Assembly: GCA_030584065.1 (NCBI GenBank)
Contig: CP129489.1
Coordinates: 2,337,497-2,401,496, forward strand
Reading direction: 5' to 3'
Source of the DNA: Flavobacteriales bacterium
GTDB taxonomy: Bacteria > Bacteroidota > Bacteroidia > Flavobacteriales_F > PHOS-HE28
DNA length: 64,000 nucleotides
Below, piece after piece: positions 7,672-17,827 of this stretch. The translations under genes and the position numbers were made by a program. Position 1 is the first letter of the stretch. Each line of letters starts with the position of its first letter. The notes beneath the pieces were generated by a model, which did no database searches, was not told where the DNA came from, and was given only the letters and a program-made list of their open reading frames with translations.

Positions 7672-8013
7672 TCACCGCACCTCCTCCAACACCGAGCTCC
7701 CGCTCGATCCATCCCCACTGGTCCAGCGCCATTCCTCGTGCAGGCGGATGCGCCCATCGGGGAGAAGCTCCGGCGTTGACCGGCACACGCCCGTCATCAG
7801 GACGCTGCGGTCGCTCACCTGGTGATAGCGCATGTCCAGGCGGCCCTCGGTATCCATCATGGCGATCAAGTGCCCGCTGACAATGCGGCCACCGGAATAG
7901 CTGCACGTCACGATACGGCCCGTCTGCTGGTAGTGGAACACCACGTCGGGCGAGACCTCTCCATTGGCGCTGTTGCTCACGGGCACGAAGCGGCGGTCCT
8001 GGTAGTTGATCAT
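7672..8013 (-). CDS. Small conserved protein (family sometimes labelled N-acetylglutamate synthase)
   Basis: A 113-residue protein starting MINYQDRRFVPVSNSANGEV at the ATG at 8013; the open frame continues 17 codons upstream but homology begins here. The pattern VVFHYQQTGRIVTCSYSGGR, GHLIAMMD, MRYHQV, LMTGVCRSTPELLPDGRIRL, HEEWRWTSGD matches a widespread small bacterial family that I remember being annotated as N-acetylglutamate synthase without experimental support. It has no GNAT acetyltransferase motif that I can see, so the enzymatic label should not be trusted. It probably forms a small antiparallel beta-sheet. A frameshifted paralogue lies at 6629-6959, and both follow a TA pair in convergent orientation. 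Confidence 0.8.
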   Translation of the reverse strand: MINYQDRRFVPVSNSANGEVSPDVVFHYQQTGRIVTCSYSGGRIVSGHLIAMMDTEGRLDMRYHQVSDRSVLMTGVCRSTPELLPDGRIRLHEEWRWTSGDGSSGSSVLEEVR

Positions 8014-8124
8014 GGGGTTGGGGTTCGCATGTGAAGGTCCGGTATCACAGCGATAGATCTGCACGAAGGGGTGCGAGGCGCAGGGCGACCGTTCAAGTGT
8101 AGGAGACAGTCCCGGACCGGATTA

Positions 8125-8179
8125 GGTAGCCAAAGGCTACCGTGCTCCTGTTCTTGTCGAGCGTAGCCACAGGCTACGC
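8125..8179. repeat. Two related short hairpins
   Basis: GGTAGCC-AAA-GGCTACC at 8125-8141 and GCGTAGCC-ACA-GGCTACGC at 8161-8179 share the GTAGCC/GGCTAC stem. They lie between the start of the minus-strand gene at 8013 and degenerate R1-like repeats. Part of the 429-bp gap 8014-8442, in which no gene is seen. Confidence 0.5.
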
Positions 8180-8190
8180 TCAGTTGCGCG

Positions 8191-8338
8191 CACGCTACGG
8201 CCAAATGGGGGAGACCGCTGCGGAGGCTTCTTGGACACCCTGCAGCGGTGTAGAGGCTACTCTCTGATGCGTACCCTGCGGTGGGTCGGGCTAATTACTG
8301 ATGGTGGCCTGGAGATGCGGGGACACCCTGCGGTGGCA
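8191..8338. repeat. Degenerate R1-like repeats
   Basis: GCTACGGCCAAATGGGGGAG, CTTCTTGGACACCCTGCAGC, GTACCCTGCGGTGGG and GGGGACACCCTGCGGTGGC echo the right half of the R1 family. GCTACGGCCA-ATGG also occurs at 2594. The left CTGTCCCGCC arm is absent. Confidence 0.45.
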
Positions 8339-8442
8339 TAACTTGCCGCAGGGCCGAGCCATAGCGGCGGAGGCGCTGAGCAGGTTAGTGTGATGTATCA
8401 ATGGGTTGAAGTAAAACTCCGACTACTAAAGCCATTTTTGTC

Positions 8443-8700
8443 ATGACTAGCATCTTAACCATTGTTGTACTTATTGGGGTGTTGTTCCTTCTGATTGTCG
8501 TCCCATGGGCAGACATCCTTGCAGGAATAGGTGCCCTACTACTTCAGTTGGGCGCCCTTTTACTTGGGATTTATCTATTTACACTTGGCATCAGCATGAA
8601 CTCAATCTGGGGAGGTATAATTGCTCTAATAGGACTTATAATTGGATTTGCAGGAGGGTATAATCTCTACACAATATTTCAAGGTTTAAATCGAAAATAG
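8443..8700 (+). CDS. Small integral membrane protein
   Basis: An 85-residue, almost entirely hydrophobic protein with about three membrane segments (residues ~4-22, ~26-48 and ~52-78) and a short basic tail (GLNRK). No family recognised. Base composition is much more AT-rich than the window average (ATTGTTGTACTTATTGG, ATAATTGCTCTAATAGG), like the adjacent genes up to 11.77 kb, suggesting recent acquisition. It points towards, and converges with, the RusA-like gene. A membrane effector paired with the neighbouring nuclease-like genes is possible but unproven. Confidence 0.55.
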   Translation: MTSILTIVVLIGVLFLLIVVPWADILAGIGALLLQLGALLLGIYLFTLGISMNSIWGGIIALIGLIIGFAGGYNLYTIFQGLNRK

Positions 8701-8732
8701 AGTTGGGTATGACACTCTGAATCGCCTTATGA

Positions 8733-9233
8733 TCAACACTCCTGCCTCCGAACGCCAAACAGAATCCCCGGAGGTTCCTTAACGTGCTTGGAAGCTTCAA
8801 TGTGGAAAACCTGCTTGTCATCCACGAAGAGAATGCCTTTCACGCAGTCAAGCAGAGTCTTTACCATGTTGTCTAAATCAACGCGTTGAACGTACTCCTG
8901 TGGGCCGTTGATTGATATGAGGACATCAAGTCTTTCCTTGTACGGCATGTCAGGATCGCGACCGAGGAACTCGACTTGCTTGCGCAATGCCTCAACGAAA
9001 GGTCGATAACGCTCCTTTCGATTTCGCATCTGACCGGTTGGCAAAGGAGTTTCCAGTATCGCTATAAAGAACTTCTCCCAACCCACTGTGTAGAAGGTCG
9101 CCGGCTTATCCAGCCGATCCTCTTCCGCTATCACCTCTGGAGGTATAGACGAAATCTGCCCTTCTCGTAGAAAGTCGAGCATTCTCGGTTTCATAGCCTT
9201 GGGTTGTCGCGCGACCTTCTTCTTCTTCGGCAT
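8733..9233 (-). CDS. RusA-like Holliday-junction resolvase family protein
   Basis: A 166-residue protein from the ATG at 9233 (MPKKKKVARQPKAMKPRML); a longer open frame upstream is not needed. Residues 118-141 (VDLDNMVKTLLDC..., VDDKQV) carry the RusA signature: Asp119, Asp121, Asn122, Lys125, Asp129 and Asp138/139 match the catalytic Asp-x-Asp-Asn...Lys...Asp-Asp set. RusA enzymes cut Holliday junctions and are usually phage- or prophage-borne. Here it stands outside any recognisable phage genes, 48 bp downstream of the HEPN-like gene on the same strand. The N-terminal 50 residues are longer than in classical ~120-residue RusA and basic. Confidence 0.8.
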   Translation of the reverse strand: MPKKKKVARQPKAMKPRMLDFLREGQISSIPPEVIAEEDRLDKPATFYTVGWEKFFIAILETPLPTGQMRNRKERYRPFVEALRKQVEFLGRDPDMPYKERLDVLISINGPQEYVQRVDLDNMVKTLLDCVKGILFVDDKQVFHIEASKHVKEPPGILFGVRRQEC

Positions 9234-9281
9234 GCCTCCGAAATTACGCGTAGGCCTCCTAAGTCCACGCGGCCATCGCAT

Positions 9282-10556
9282 TCATACCACTCTCTTCACC
9301 CACAGAGGAGTAGCTGGATAGCGAGAGAAGTCCATCGCCCCATGATAAGCCTGGCACTTGTCGCGTACCCGAGTCAGGTACTTTTCTATTCTATCCGAAC
9401 TCATGCCGCCTGCACGAAGAAGAGATGCTCTGCATGCCGCAACCGATTGGAAGTATGCCCTGTACCGATCATTCTCATTGAACGGAGGTTCGTCTTCGCT
9501 TGCGGTTAGATGGGCGAGATAGTTGCGCGTGTTCCTCAGCAACCAACGAAACGCCCGTATATCAGGTATGCCCAAGAGCTTCCATTCGGCATCGAAGGTT
9601 GAGAGCTTCGTTACAAGATTCTCGTCCGTAGAAGTGGGTCGGAGTTCACCATCCCTTGCTTCGAGAGCGCGAATGGCAGAGAACAGCCTATCCTCGAAAC
9701 TTCTGCTCGGATAACGAATGAGACCTGCAATCTCACCGAAGGAAGACAACCGCCATGACTCGGTAAATCCAAATCGCATTAGCCCGCCAAAGTCTTGCTG
9801 AATCTCGTTCAAGGGCAGTGCGAAGAACGAGGTCGCTTTGGGAGATGAGGGTTGGTCCGTCTTGGCTTGTTGGGAGATATGGGTCATTCTCCCCCCCCCA
9901 GCATCATGAAGGTGACTGATCGACCATCCTTGCGGCTTGAACGCGAGGAAATCCAGCATTGCTCGAAGGCGATTCAACTCCTCTATCCGCAAGTGCCAGT
10001 CTGCATCTACATCATGCGCAATGGAAAAAGATGTCGCAGGGCTTAGTCGATGGTGATCCGTCGCATCCCAATTGGCCTGAAAGCCTGTCTCGAAGGTCAA
10101 CCTCGCCGCAGGAATACCCCAGTCAACATTGAGGTCGATGTTCTTTGCGCGAATGGTGTATTCGTCATCTCCTGTCCATACTAGATTGAACGGATTGTGT
10201 CCCAGGAATGAATCACCCTCTGGGAAGCTAGAGCAGGCATAAATCGCCCCTTTCATCGGCGAATTCAGTCCCTCTCCTAGTAACAAAACCGCCTTCGCAG
10301 TATAGCGGTATTCATGATTGAGTCCTATGCTCCGCGCTTTGTATGTTGCCTCTGGAATTGCCACTACACCGATTCCTGAAATACCAGCAAGCAAATCATT
10401 CAACGTACGAGGGAATTCCTCCTTGGCCATAAAGTCCAAGACGACACCTTGACGTGGGTCAAATTTGAACCTGGCATCGAGCACCAACGAATCGGCACCA
10501 ATCGGAATCGTGAGCCTTGCCCAAGCCTCGAACGGCTCGTTCCATGACTTTCCCAT
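9282..10556 (-). CDS. HEPN-domain protein, ApeA-like (candidate anti-phage RNase)
   Basis: A 424-residue protein. The N-terminal ~230 residues look beta-rich with a GEGLNSPMKGAIY and WTGDDEYTIRAKNIDL pattern. The C-terminal ~150 residues are helical, with SFEDRLFSAIRALEARDGE (~286-304) and RNTRNYLAHL (341-350). Arg344 to His349 forms the R-x4-H motif of HEPN ribonucleases. A beta-rich N-terminal domain followed by a HEPN domain is the architecture of the ApeA abortive-infection family; assignment to that family is from memory of the architecture and is not certain. It lies between a PIN-domain gene (upstream, same strand) and a RusA-like gene (downstream). Composition is AT-richer than the flanks. 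A homopolymer of nine C occurs at about 9892-9900 inside the coding region. Confidence 0.6.
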   Translation of the reverse strand: MGKSWNEPFEAWARLTIPIGADSLVLDARFKFDPRQGVVLDFMAKEEFPRTLNDLLAGISGIGVVAIPEATYKARSIGLNHEYRYTAKAVLLLGEGLNSPMKGAIYACSSFPEGDSFLGHNPFNLVWTGDDEYTIRAKNIDLNVDWGIPAARLTFETGFQANWDATDHHRLSPATSFSIAHDVDADWHLRIEELNRLRAMLDFLAFKPQGWSISHLHDAGGGRMTHISQQAKTDQPSSPKATSFFALPLNEIQQDFGGLMRFGFTESWRLSSFGEIAGLIRYPSRSFEDRLFSAIRALEARDGELRPTSTDENLVTKLSTFDAEWKLLGIPDIRAFRWLLRNTRNYLAHLTASEDEPPFNENDRYRAYFQSVAACRASLLRAGGMSSDRIEKYLTRVRDKCQAYHGAMDFSRYPATPLWVKRVV

Positions 10557-10680
10557 TACTTGAGAGTTTAGAGTGTGAATCTATCCCGCGTGAGCGATTG
10601 CAGCGGGTACCACGCAGCGAGGAACCAACAAGGAGTGCGAGCGGATAGGGCGAGAGGTAGGACGTTGAGAATAGCCAGCC

Positions 10681-11769
10681 CTAGCCCCAATCCCAATCAA
10701 CGATGGCCAGGCCAACAACCATATCGTCAATAATCTCACCGGAAATCTGCGCACTAACGGTGACATACTTACAATCAACCCAGTGCTCGCGCTTCGTATT
10801 CCGAATCACCTCAGGCTCTTGAACAAGGTCGCCGTCGTGTGTAATTCTTTCAACGTATTCCCAACTGTGCTCTTCTGTATGTCGCTCGATATGCACACTG
10901 AACTCGTACTCTGCTAGGACATCCACATTCAACACCAATGTACCATCAATCTTCTCGTATACGTAGTATTCCAAAGTTTCAACATTACCCCAACCCGTCG
11001 GCTCGAAAGGGTCACTAATGTGATCACGGCCAGTAAGTTCCAAAGCATCTGTCAGGCGATCAATAGCTCTTTGCTCCACAATCGATAAAATCGCCGCTTC
11101 GATTTGACCGAAGTCGAGCTTCTCTTTCACCCATTCTGCCGTAATGAACTCGACGCGAGCTGCCTGCGACTTAATGAGTTCGTCTATGGAGGTGAAGTAT
11201 ACTACCTCAACTTTCCTGGCCTTTGCCTCCTCGATCAGTTCAGGCGCTAGTTGAGAACCGGCGCCATCAGCGAACTCCTTCGAATTTGAGGACACGAAGA
11301 CAACTCTTTTGTCCACGCTTGTTTCTGCATAGTCCAATACGGTAAGCCACAGCAGAGCATCGCGAAATTGTTGGCCGTCCCTGTGCATTGGCCTCCGTCT
11401 ATCAACTGCGCGTGATACTATATCAGGGAGGTACTCATTCTTGTAAGGCACGACTTCATTCGGCTTGGTACACAGCCTTGCGTGGAGGCAATTCACGTAA
11501 TGGTTGACCTCACCTTCAATGTCTGGACTCGGCACAGCAATGGGCGCAATTGTGGTCGGAATGCCGCGGAGCGATTTTTCAGCTGCTTTGAGCTTATCAA
11601 TCCGCGCGAGCAATTCCACTCTGTAGTTGTGCCTTGCCTCCTCCAGCACAATAGAGCAGAGTACAACCCGTGACCGGGTCTTTGTGACGTAGTCGACTAA
11701 GAGGTCAATTGGCGAACCATTCAATGAGAAATGGTGCCGCAGGATGTTGCTGTCGAGAACTACATCCAT
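10681..11769 (-). CDS. PIN-domain protein (PIN_12/DUF4935-like)
   Basis: A 362-residue protein. The first ~170 residues form a PIN domain: MDVVLDSNIL (Asp6), CSIVLEEARHNY (Glu43/44), QQFRDALLWLTVLDYA (Asp137) and VVFVSSNSKEFAD (Asn162, Asp168). These are the acidic residues of a metal-dependent RNase, and the FVSSNSKEF signature is typical of the DUF4935 subgroup. The C-terminal ~150 residues (YYVYEKIDGTLVLNVDV, WEYVERITHDGD) look beta-rich and are not recognised. No antitoxin-sized partner is adjacent. Its ATG is only 11 bp downstream of the carB stop, so it may be read through from the carB promoter. Confidence 0.75.
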   Translation of the reverse strand: MDVVLDSNILRHHFSLNGSPIDLLVDYVTKTRSRVVLCSIVLEEARHNYRVELLARIDKLKAAEKSLRGIPTTIAPIAVPSPDIEGEVNHYVNCLHARLCTKPNEVVPYKNEYLPDIVSRAVDRRRPMHRDGQQFRDALLWLTVLDYAETSVDKRVVFVSSNSKEFADGAGSQLAPELIEEAKARKVEVVYFTSIDELIKSQAARVEFITAEWVKEKLDFGQIEAAILSIVEQRAIDRLTDALELTGRDHISDPFEPTGWGNVETLEYYVYEKIDGTLVLNVDVLAEYEFSVHIERHTEEHSWEYVERITHDGDLVQEPEVIRNTKREHWVDCKYVTVSAQISGEIIDDMVVGLAIVDWDWG

Positions 11770-11780
11770 GACCGTTCCAT

Positions 11781-14591
<2,811 letters not shown>

Positions 14592-14612
14592 GTCCGGAGG
14601 GTATCCGGGTCG

Positions 14613-14620
14613 CGAAGGTA
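14613..14620 (-). promoter_or_regulatory. -7 promoter element of carB
   Basis: TACCTTCG on the minus strand, 21 nt upstream of the carB ATG (TAnnTTTG variant with C for T). Confidence 0.55.
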
Positions 14621-14697
14621 GCCGCGCCATACCGGCCGGGAATGGAATGTGGAAAAGGCGGGGGGATCGTGGAGAAAGGACGGATTCCTGGAACGCC

Positions 14698-14705
14698 TAC
14701 TTTCG
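14698..14705 (+). promoter_or_regulatory. -7 promoter element of lipoprotein gene
   Basis: TACTTTCG, 4 nt upstream of the ATG at 14710, implying a leaderless or nearly leaderless transcript. Confidence 0.55.
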
Positions 14706-14709
14706 AGCC

Positions 14710-15240
14710 ATGCGGTCCATTTCAATTGCTGCAATCGCCATTGGGCTTTGCCTGTTCACCGCCTCCTGCCGGAAGGAGAGCCCGTCTGACGCCTCCCACC
14801 AGAGTACGCCGTGCGGGCAGTTCGATGGGATCCTTAGGCGCGACATCAACGGCACCATCATCCCGATGCAGCCCGACTGGACCGATTGGCTCACCACAGA
14901 TGATTGGTGCCCTGAGGCAGAGTCCTTGTTCCGCCCTGTTCCCGGGCTCTCATGGGCTGCTGAAGACACCAGCGCCCTGTTCGCTGCGCTACCGAACCCT
15001 GCGCAGAGCCAGTTCATGTTCGTTTGCGTCCGGGACTCGGCTGCTTACGTGGATGTGCGTGTCGTCCGCGAGAACATGCAAGTCCTGTTTCAGCTGGATT
15101 CGTTGACCGAACATCGGCTCATCTTCGACCTTGCTGGGGCCTCGGTTGCGCAAAGCGAGGTGATCCGTGTCTATTACCGCATCGTTCATCCCGATGGCAC
15201 GGCGAATCGCGGCCACGGCGATGTGGAGCGCGCGCTCTAG
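14710..15240 (+). CDS. Hypothetical lipoprotein
   Basis: A 176-residue protein starting MRSISIAAIAIGLCLFTASC, a lipoprotein signal with lipobox FTASC (Cys20), so it is probably anchored in the outer or inner membrane. The rest (PCGQFDGILRRDINGTIIPM, ALPNPAQSQFMFVCVRDSA) contains the ALPNPA-Q phrase that begins many T9SS-like C-terminal modules, followed by a ~75-residue beta-rich domain, but the tail does not clearly match a sorting domain. No family recognised. It is divergent from carB, each with its own -7 element. The ATG is chosen because it gives the signal peptide and lies 4 nt after the promoter motif. Confidence 0.7.
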   Translation: MRSISIAAIAIGLCLFTASCRKESPSDASHQSTPCGQFDGILRRDINGTIIPMQPDWTDWLTTDDWCPEAESLFRPVPGLSWAAEDTSALFAALPNPAQSQFMFVCVRDSAAYVDVRVVRENMQVLFQLDSLTEHRLIFDLAGASVAQSEVIRVYYRIVHPDGTANRGHGDVERAL

Positions 15241-15365
15241 CCTTTGGCGATAGTTTTGGAATCGTCCTGGCGGGGTCATCTCCATCATATTGCTGCTGTT
15301 GGCCGTAGGCCTTTATTCACCCGCACCTGACCACGGTCGAACCATAGGTCGACGCTACCGCCCCC

Positions 15366-15734
15366 ATGCGCATCGACAAATTCCTCTGGTGCGTGCGCCT
15401 GTTCAAGACGCGCAGCCTGGCCACCGAGGCCGTGCGGCGCGAGCAGGTGCAGGTGAACGGCCGCGCGGTGAAGGCCAGCGCCGAGGTGAAGCCCGGCGAC
15501 CGCATCGCCCTGCGCGAGCCGCCGATCTGGCGCAGCTGGGAGGTGCTGGCCCTCCCGCCCTCGCGCGTCGGCGCCAAGCTGGTGCCCACGCTCCTGGCCG
15601 AGCGCACGGATTTCGCCGACCTGGAGAAGCTGGAGATGGCGCGCCTGGTGAAGGCGCAGCATCGCGCGCCGGGCGAGGGGCGGCCCACCAAGCGCGACCG
15701 GCGCCGCCTGGAGCGCTTCCAGGACGAAGGCTAG
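15366..15734 (+). CDS. hslR: Hsp15-like S4-domain RNA-binding protein
   Basis: A 122-residue protein opening with an S4 RNA-binding domain: MRIDKFLWCVRLFKTRSLAT, EAVRREQVQVNGRAVKAS, VKPGDRIALRE. The C-terminal tail is basic (GRPTKRDRRRLERF), as in Hsp15, which binds free 50S subunits carrying nascent chains after heat stress and helps recycle them. Length and order match the family. The gene stands alone between a lipoprotein gene and a PDZ protein. A TAGTTTTG at 15251-15258 might be its -7 element but is 107 nt away. Confidence 0.88.
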   Translation: MRIDKFLWCVRLFKTRSLATEAVRREQVQVNGRAVKASAEVKPGDRIALREPPIWRSWEVLALPPSRVGAKLVPTLLAERTDFADLEKLEMARLVKAQHRAPGEGRPTKRDRRRLERFQDEG

Positions 15735-15816
15735 CGTTCCGTCCCGCGCCCAACCGCCGGTCACGCGGCTTAACGTCTTTTCATTTCCCTTAACAGCGCT
15801 TCGGAAAGGCCCCGGA

Positions 15817-15824
15817 TAGCTTCG
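15817..15824 (+). promoter_or_regulatory. -7 promoter element of PDZ protein gene
   Basis: TAGCTTCG, 21 nt upstream of the ATG at 15846. Confidence 0.45.
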
Positions 15825-15845
15825 ACCCACCAAACCGTCAAGGCC

Positions 15846-17324
15846 ATGCTCAAGGCATTCCTCTTCATACCGCTGGCCGCCGTGCTGCAGAGCGGACAGC
15901 AGGACCCGGTGCCGCCCGCGCCCGACCGCAAGGTGCGCATCGAGATCGTCAGCACCGAGAACGGCGAGACCAAGCGCATCACCAAGGAGTTCGATGCCTC
16001 CGACGACGCCCAGGTGGAACAGGCGCTGCGCGAGATGGGCGTGCTCAAGCACATGCGCATCGGGCCCGGCGAGCGCGACATCACCATCGACATCCGCGGC
16101 TTCGGCGCCGAGGAGGACGGCATGGCACGGCTGCGCTTGGCACCCGCCCCGCCAGCGCCGCCGGCACCACCGGCTCCGCCCGCAGCACCGCAAGAGCCGA
16201 TGGCCTATCTCGGCGTGAGCACCCGGGGACTGGAGCAGGACGAGCAGGCGAAAGCGAAGGGGAAGCAGGGCGCCGTGGTCATGGAGGTGATGGACGGCAG
16301 CCCCGCGGCAGCCCTTGGCCTGAAGGAAGGCGACATCATCGTGAAGGTGGGCGGACAAGCAGTGGACGGCCCCCAGCGCCTCTCGGAGCTGGTGCGGGCG
16401 ATGAAGCCGGGCGACGCGGTGAAGGTGGAATGGCTGCGCGACGGCAAGGCCATGAAGGACGGCGTAAAGCTCGCCGAACGCGAGGCGGAGGCCTACTCCT
16501 TCAGCTTCGATGCCGATGCGATGAAGGAACTGGCCGAGCGCGCGCACGCGGGTGCCTGGGCCAGCGAACGGCAGGCTTTCCTGGGCGTCACGCCCGCTGA
16601 GGGCGATGGCGGGCAGCCCGGCGTGGCCATCGGGAGCGTGGAGTCCGGCAGCGCAGCGGAACAAATGGGCCTGGCACCCGGCGACCGCATCACGGCGATC
16701 AACGGGGAGGCCGTGACCGACTTCCCCGGCCTGGCCGCGCGCATCAAGGCCATGAAGCCCGGCGACGAGGTGACCGTGAGCGCACTGCGCGACGGCATGG
16801 CCCAGGAGCGCAGCGGGACGCTGGGCGAGCGCCGCACGCACGCCTACATCAGGCATGGCGATGAGGGCTTCGAATGGCAGGGCATGGCCCCCGAGGACCG
16901 GGAGATGCTGCGCCGCGAGATGGATGAGCTGCGCCGCGAGATGGACGAGCTGCGCCGGGAGCTCGGCAAGGATATGAAGCGCGAGGTGCGCGTTCGCGTA
17001 GAGTCGCGTGCGCTCACAGCAGAGGAAAAGGCCCTGCTGCGCGACAAGGGCGTGGCGGTTGACAAGGAGCTGCAGCTCGACCTGCAGGTCTTCCCCAATC
17101 CGAGCGCCGGGTTCTTCCGGCTGCGGTTCGATGTGCCCGAGCGCGGCGACCTCAGCGTGGATGTGCACGACGCCAAGGGCGAGCGCGTCCACCAGGAGCG
17201 CATCGTGGGCTTCAAGGGCCGCTACGAGCGCACGCTCGACTTCAGCGACCGTGCCGCGGGCAACTACTACGTGGTGGTGGCCCAGGGCGGGCGCACCGCC
17301 ACCGCCAAGCTGGTGAAGGAGTGA
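15846..17324 (+). CDS. Secreted double-PDZ protein with coiled coil and T9SS sorting domain
   Basis: A 492-residue protein. An N-terminal signal peptide (MLKAFLFIPLAAVL) is followed by a charged region and a Pro/Ala linker (~98-117). Two PDZ domains follow: ~118-210 (YLGVSTRGL..., GSPAAALGLKEGDIIVKVGG) and ~243-325 (FLGVTPAEG..., GSAAEQMGLAPGDRITAING). A heptad coiled coil comes next (EMDELRREMDELRREL), and finally a T9SS type A sorting domain (LQVFPNPSAGFFRLRF to the end, GNYYVVVAQGG). No protease domain is present, so it is an extracytoplasmic scaffold or adaptor rather than an HtrA protease. T9SS export of tandem PDZ domains would place peptide-binding modules at the cell surface. It is followed by a hairpin and a separately promoted gene. 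Confidence 0.85.
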   Translation: MLKAFLFIPLAAVLQSGQQDPVPPAPDRKVRIEIVSTENGETKRITKEFDASDDAQVEQALREMGVLKHMRIGPGERDITIDIRGFGAEEDGMARLRLAPAPPAPPAPPAPPAAPQEPMAYLGVSTRGLEQDEQAKAKGKQGAVVMEVMDGSPAAALGLKEGDIIVKVGGQAVDGPQRLSELVRAMKPGDAVKVEWLRDGKAMKDGVKLAEREAEAYSFSFDADAMKELAERAHAGAWASERQAFLGVTPAEGDGGQPGVAIGSVESGSAAEQMGLAPGDRITAINGEAVTDFPGLAARIKAMKPGDEVTVSALRDGMAQERSGTLGERRTHAYIRHGDEGFEWQGMAPEDREMLRREMDELRREMDELRRELGKDMKREVRVRVESRALTAEEKALLRDKGVAVDKELQLDLQVFPNPSAGFFRLRFDVPERGDLSVDVHDAKGERVHQERIVGFKGRYERTLDFSDRAAGNYYVVVAQGGRTATAKLVKE

Positions 17325-17344
17325 GCCGCTCCGGCGCTCACCGG

Positions 17345-17367
17345 GGAAGGGCCGCAGGGCCCTTTCC
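17345..17367 (+). terminator. Hairpin after PDZ gene
   Basis: GGAAGGGCC-GCAG-GGCCCTTTCC with one bulge, 20 nt after the stop codon, followed by a short T-rich stretch that doubles as the -7 element of the next gene. Confidence 0.5.
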
Positions 17368-17375
17368 TATTTTCA
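17368..17375 (+). promoter_or_regulatory. Candidate -7 element of holin-family gene
   Basis: TATTTTCA, 4 nt upstream of the ATG at 17380; last base differs from the usual G. Confidence 0.4.
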
Positions 17376-17379
17376 CCCC

Positions 17380-17754
17380 ATGAACACGCTCGTTAAGCTG
17401 CTCATCAGCACCATCGCCGTGCTGATCGCCGACCTGCTCCTCCCCGGCGTCTCGCTGGGCAGCATGGACACCTTCAACGGCGTGCTCACCGCCCTCCTCA
17501 CCGCGGCGGTGCTCTCCCTGCTCAATGCGCTGCTGAAGCCCATCCTCATCCTCTTCACGCTCCCGATCACGGTCTTCACGCTGGGCCTCTTCCTGCTGGT
17601 GATCAATGCGGGCATGGTGCTGCTCGCGGCCAAGCTGGTGCCGGGCTTCCATGTGGACGGCTTCTGGTGGGCCCTGGGCTTCAGCATCCTGCTCTCCGTG
17701 GTGCAGGGCCTGCTTCAGAGCTTCGACCGGAAGCAGCCGCGCAACGAGCCCTGA
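17380..17754 (+). CDS. Phage-holin-family (YvlD-like) membrane protein
   Basis: A 124-residue protein with four hydrophobic segments (~3-24, ~32-50, ~54-76, ~85-105) and the family pattern LLISTIAVLIADLLLPGVSL, NALLKPILILFTLPITVFTL, GLFLLVINAGMVLLAAKLVP, VDGFWWALGFSILLSVV. This is the PF04020-type family, widespread in chromosomes; despite the name, members are not part of phages and their role in the envelope is unclear. It ends with a basic/polar tail. Confidence 0.85.
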   Translation: MNTLVKLLISTIAVLIADLLLPGVSLGSMDTFNGVLTALLTAAVLSLLNALLKPILILFTLPITVFTLGLFLLVINAGMVLLAAKLVPGFHVDGFWWALGFSILLSVVQGLLQSFDRKQPRNEP

Positions 17755-17827
17755 GCGGCCGCGCGGCAACGCCTAGGGCCGCCCCGGCGGAGCGGCCCTA
17801 GGATGCGACCCGGATGGAAGCGGCGGT

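Noticed and set aside
7672..8013. Assignment as N-acetylglutamate synthase for arginine synthesis
   Set aside because: Length and motifs do not fit a GNAT or amino-acid-kinase synthase; the label in databases, as I remember it, lacks support.
2535..8338. Interspersed repeats as integron attC sites around TA cassettes
   Set aside because: The right ends read GTTAGTG, GTTTGCC, GTTCGGG or GTTTGGC, which do not fit GTTRRRY, no RYYYAAC is at the left ends, and the genes alternate in strand; no integrase seen.
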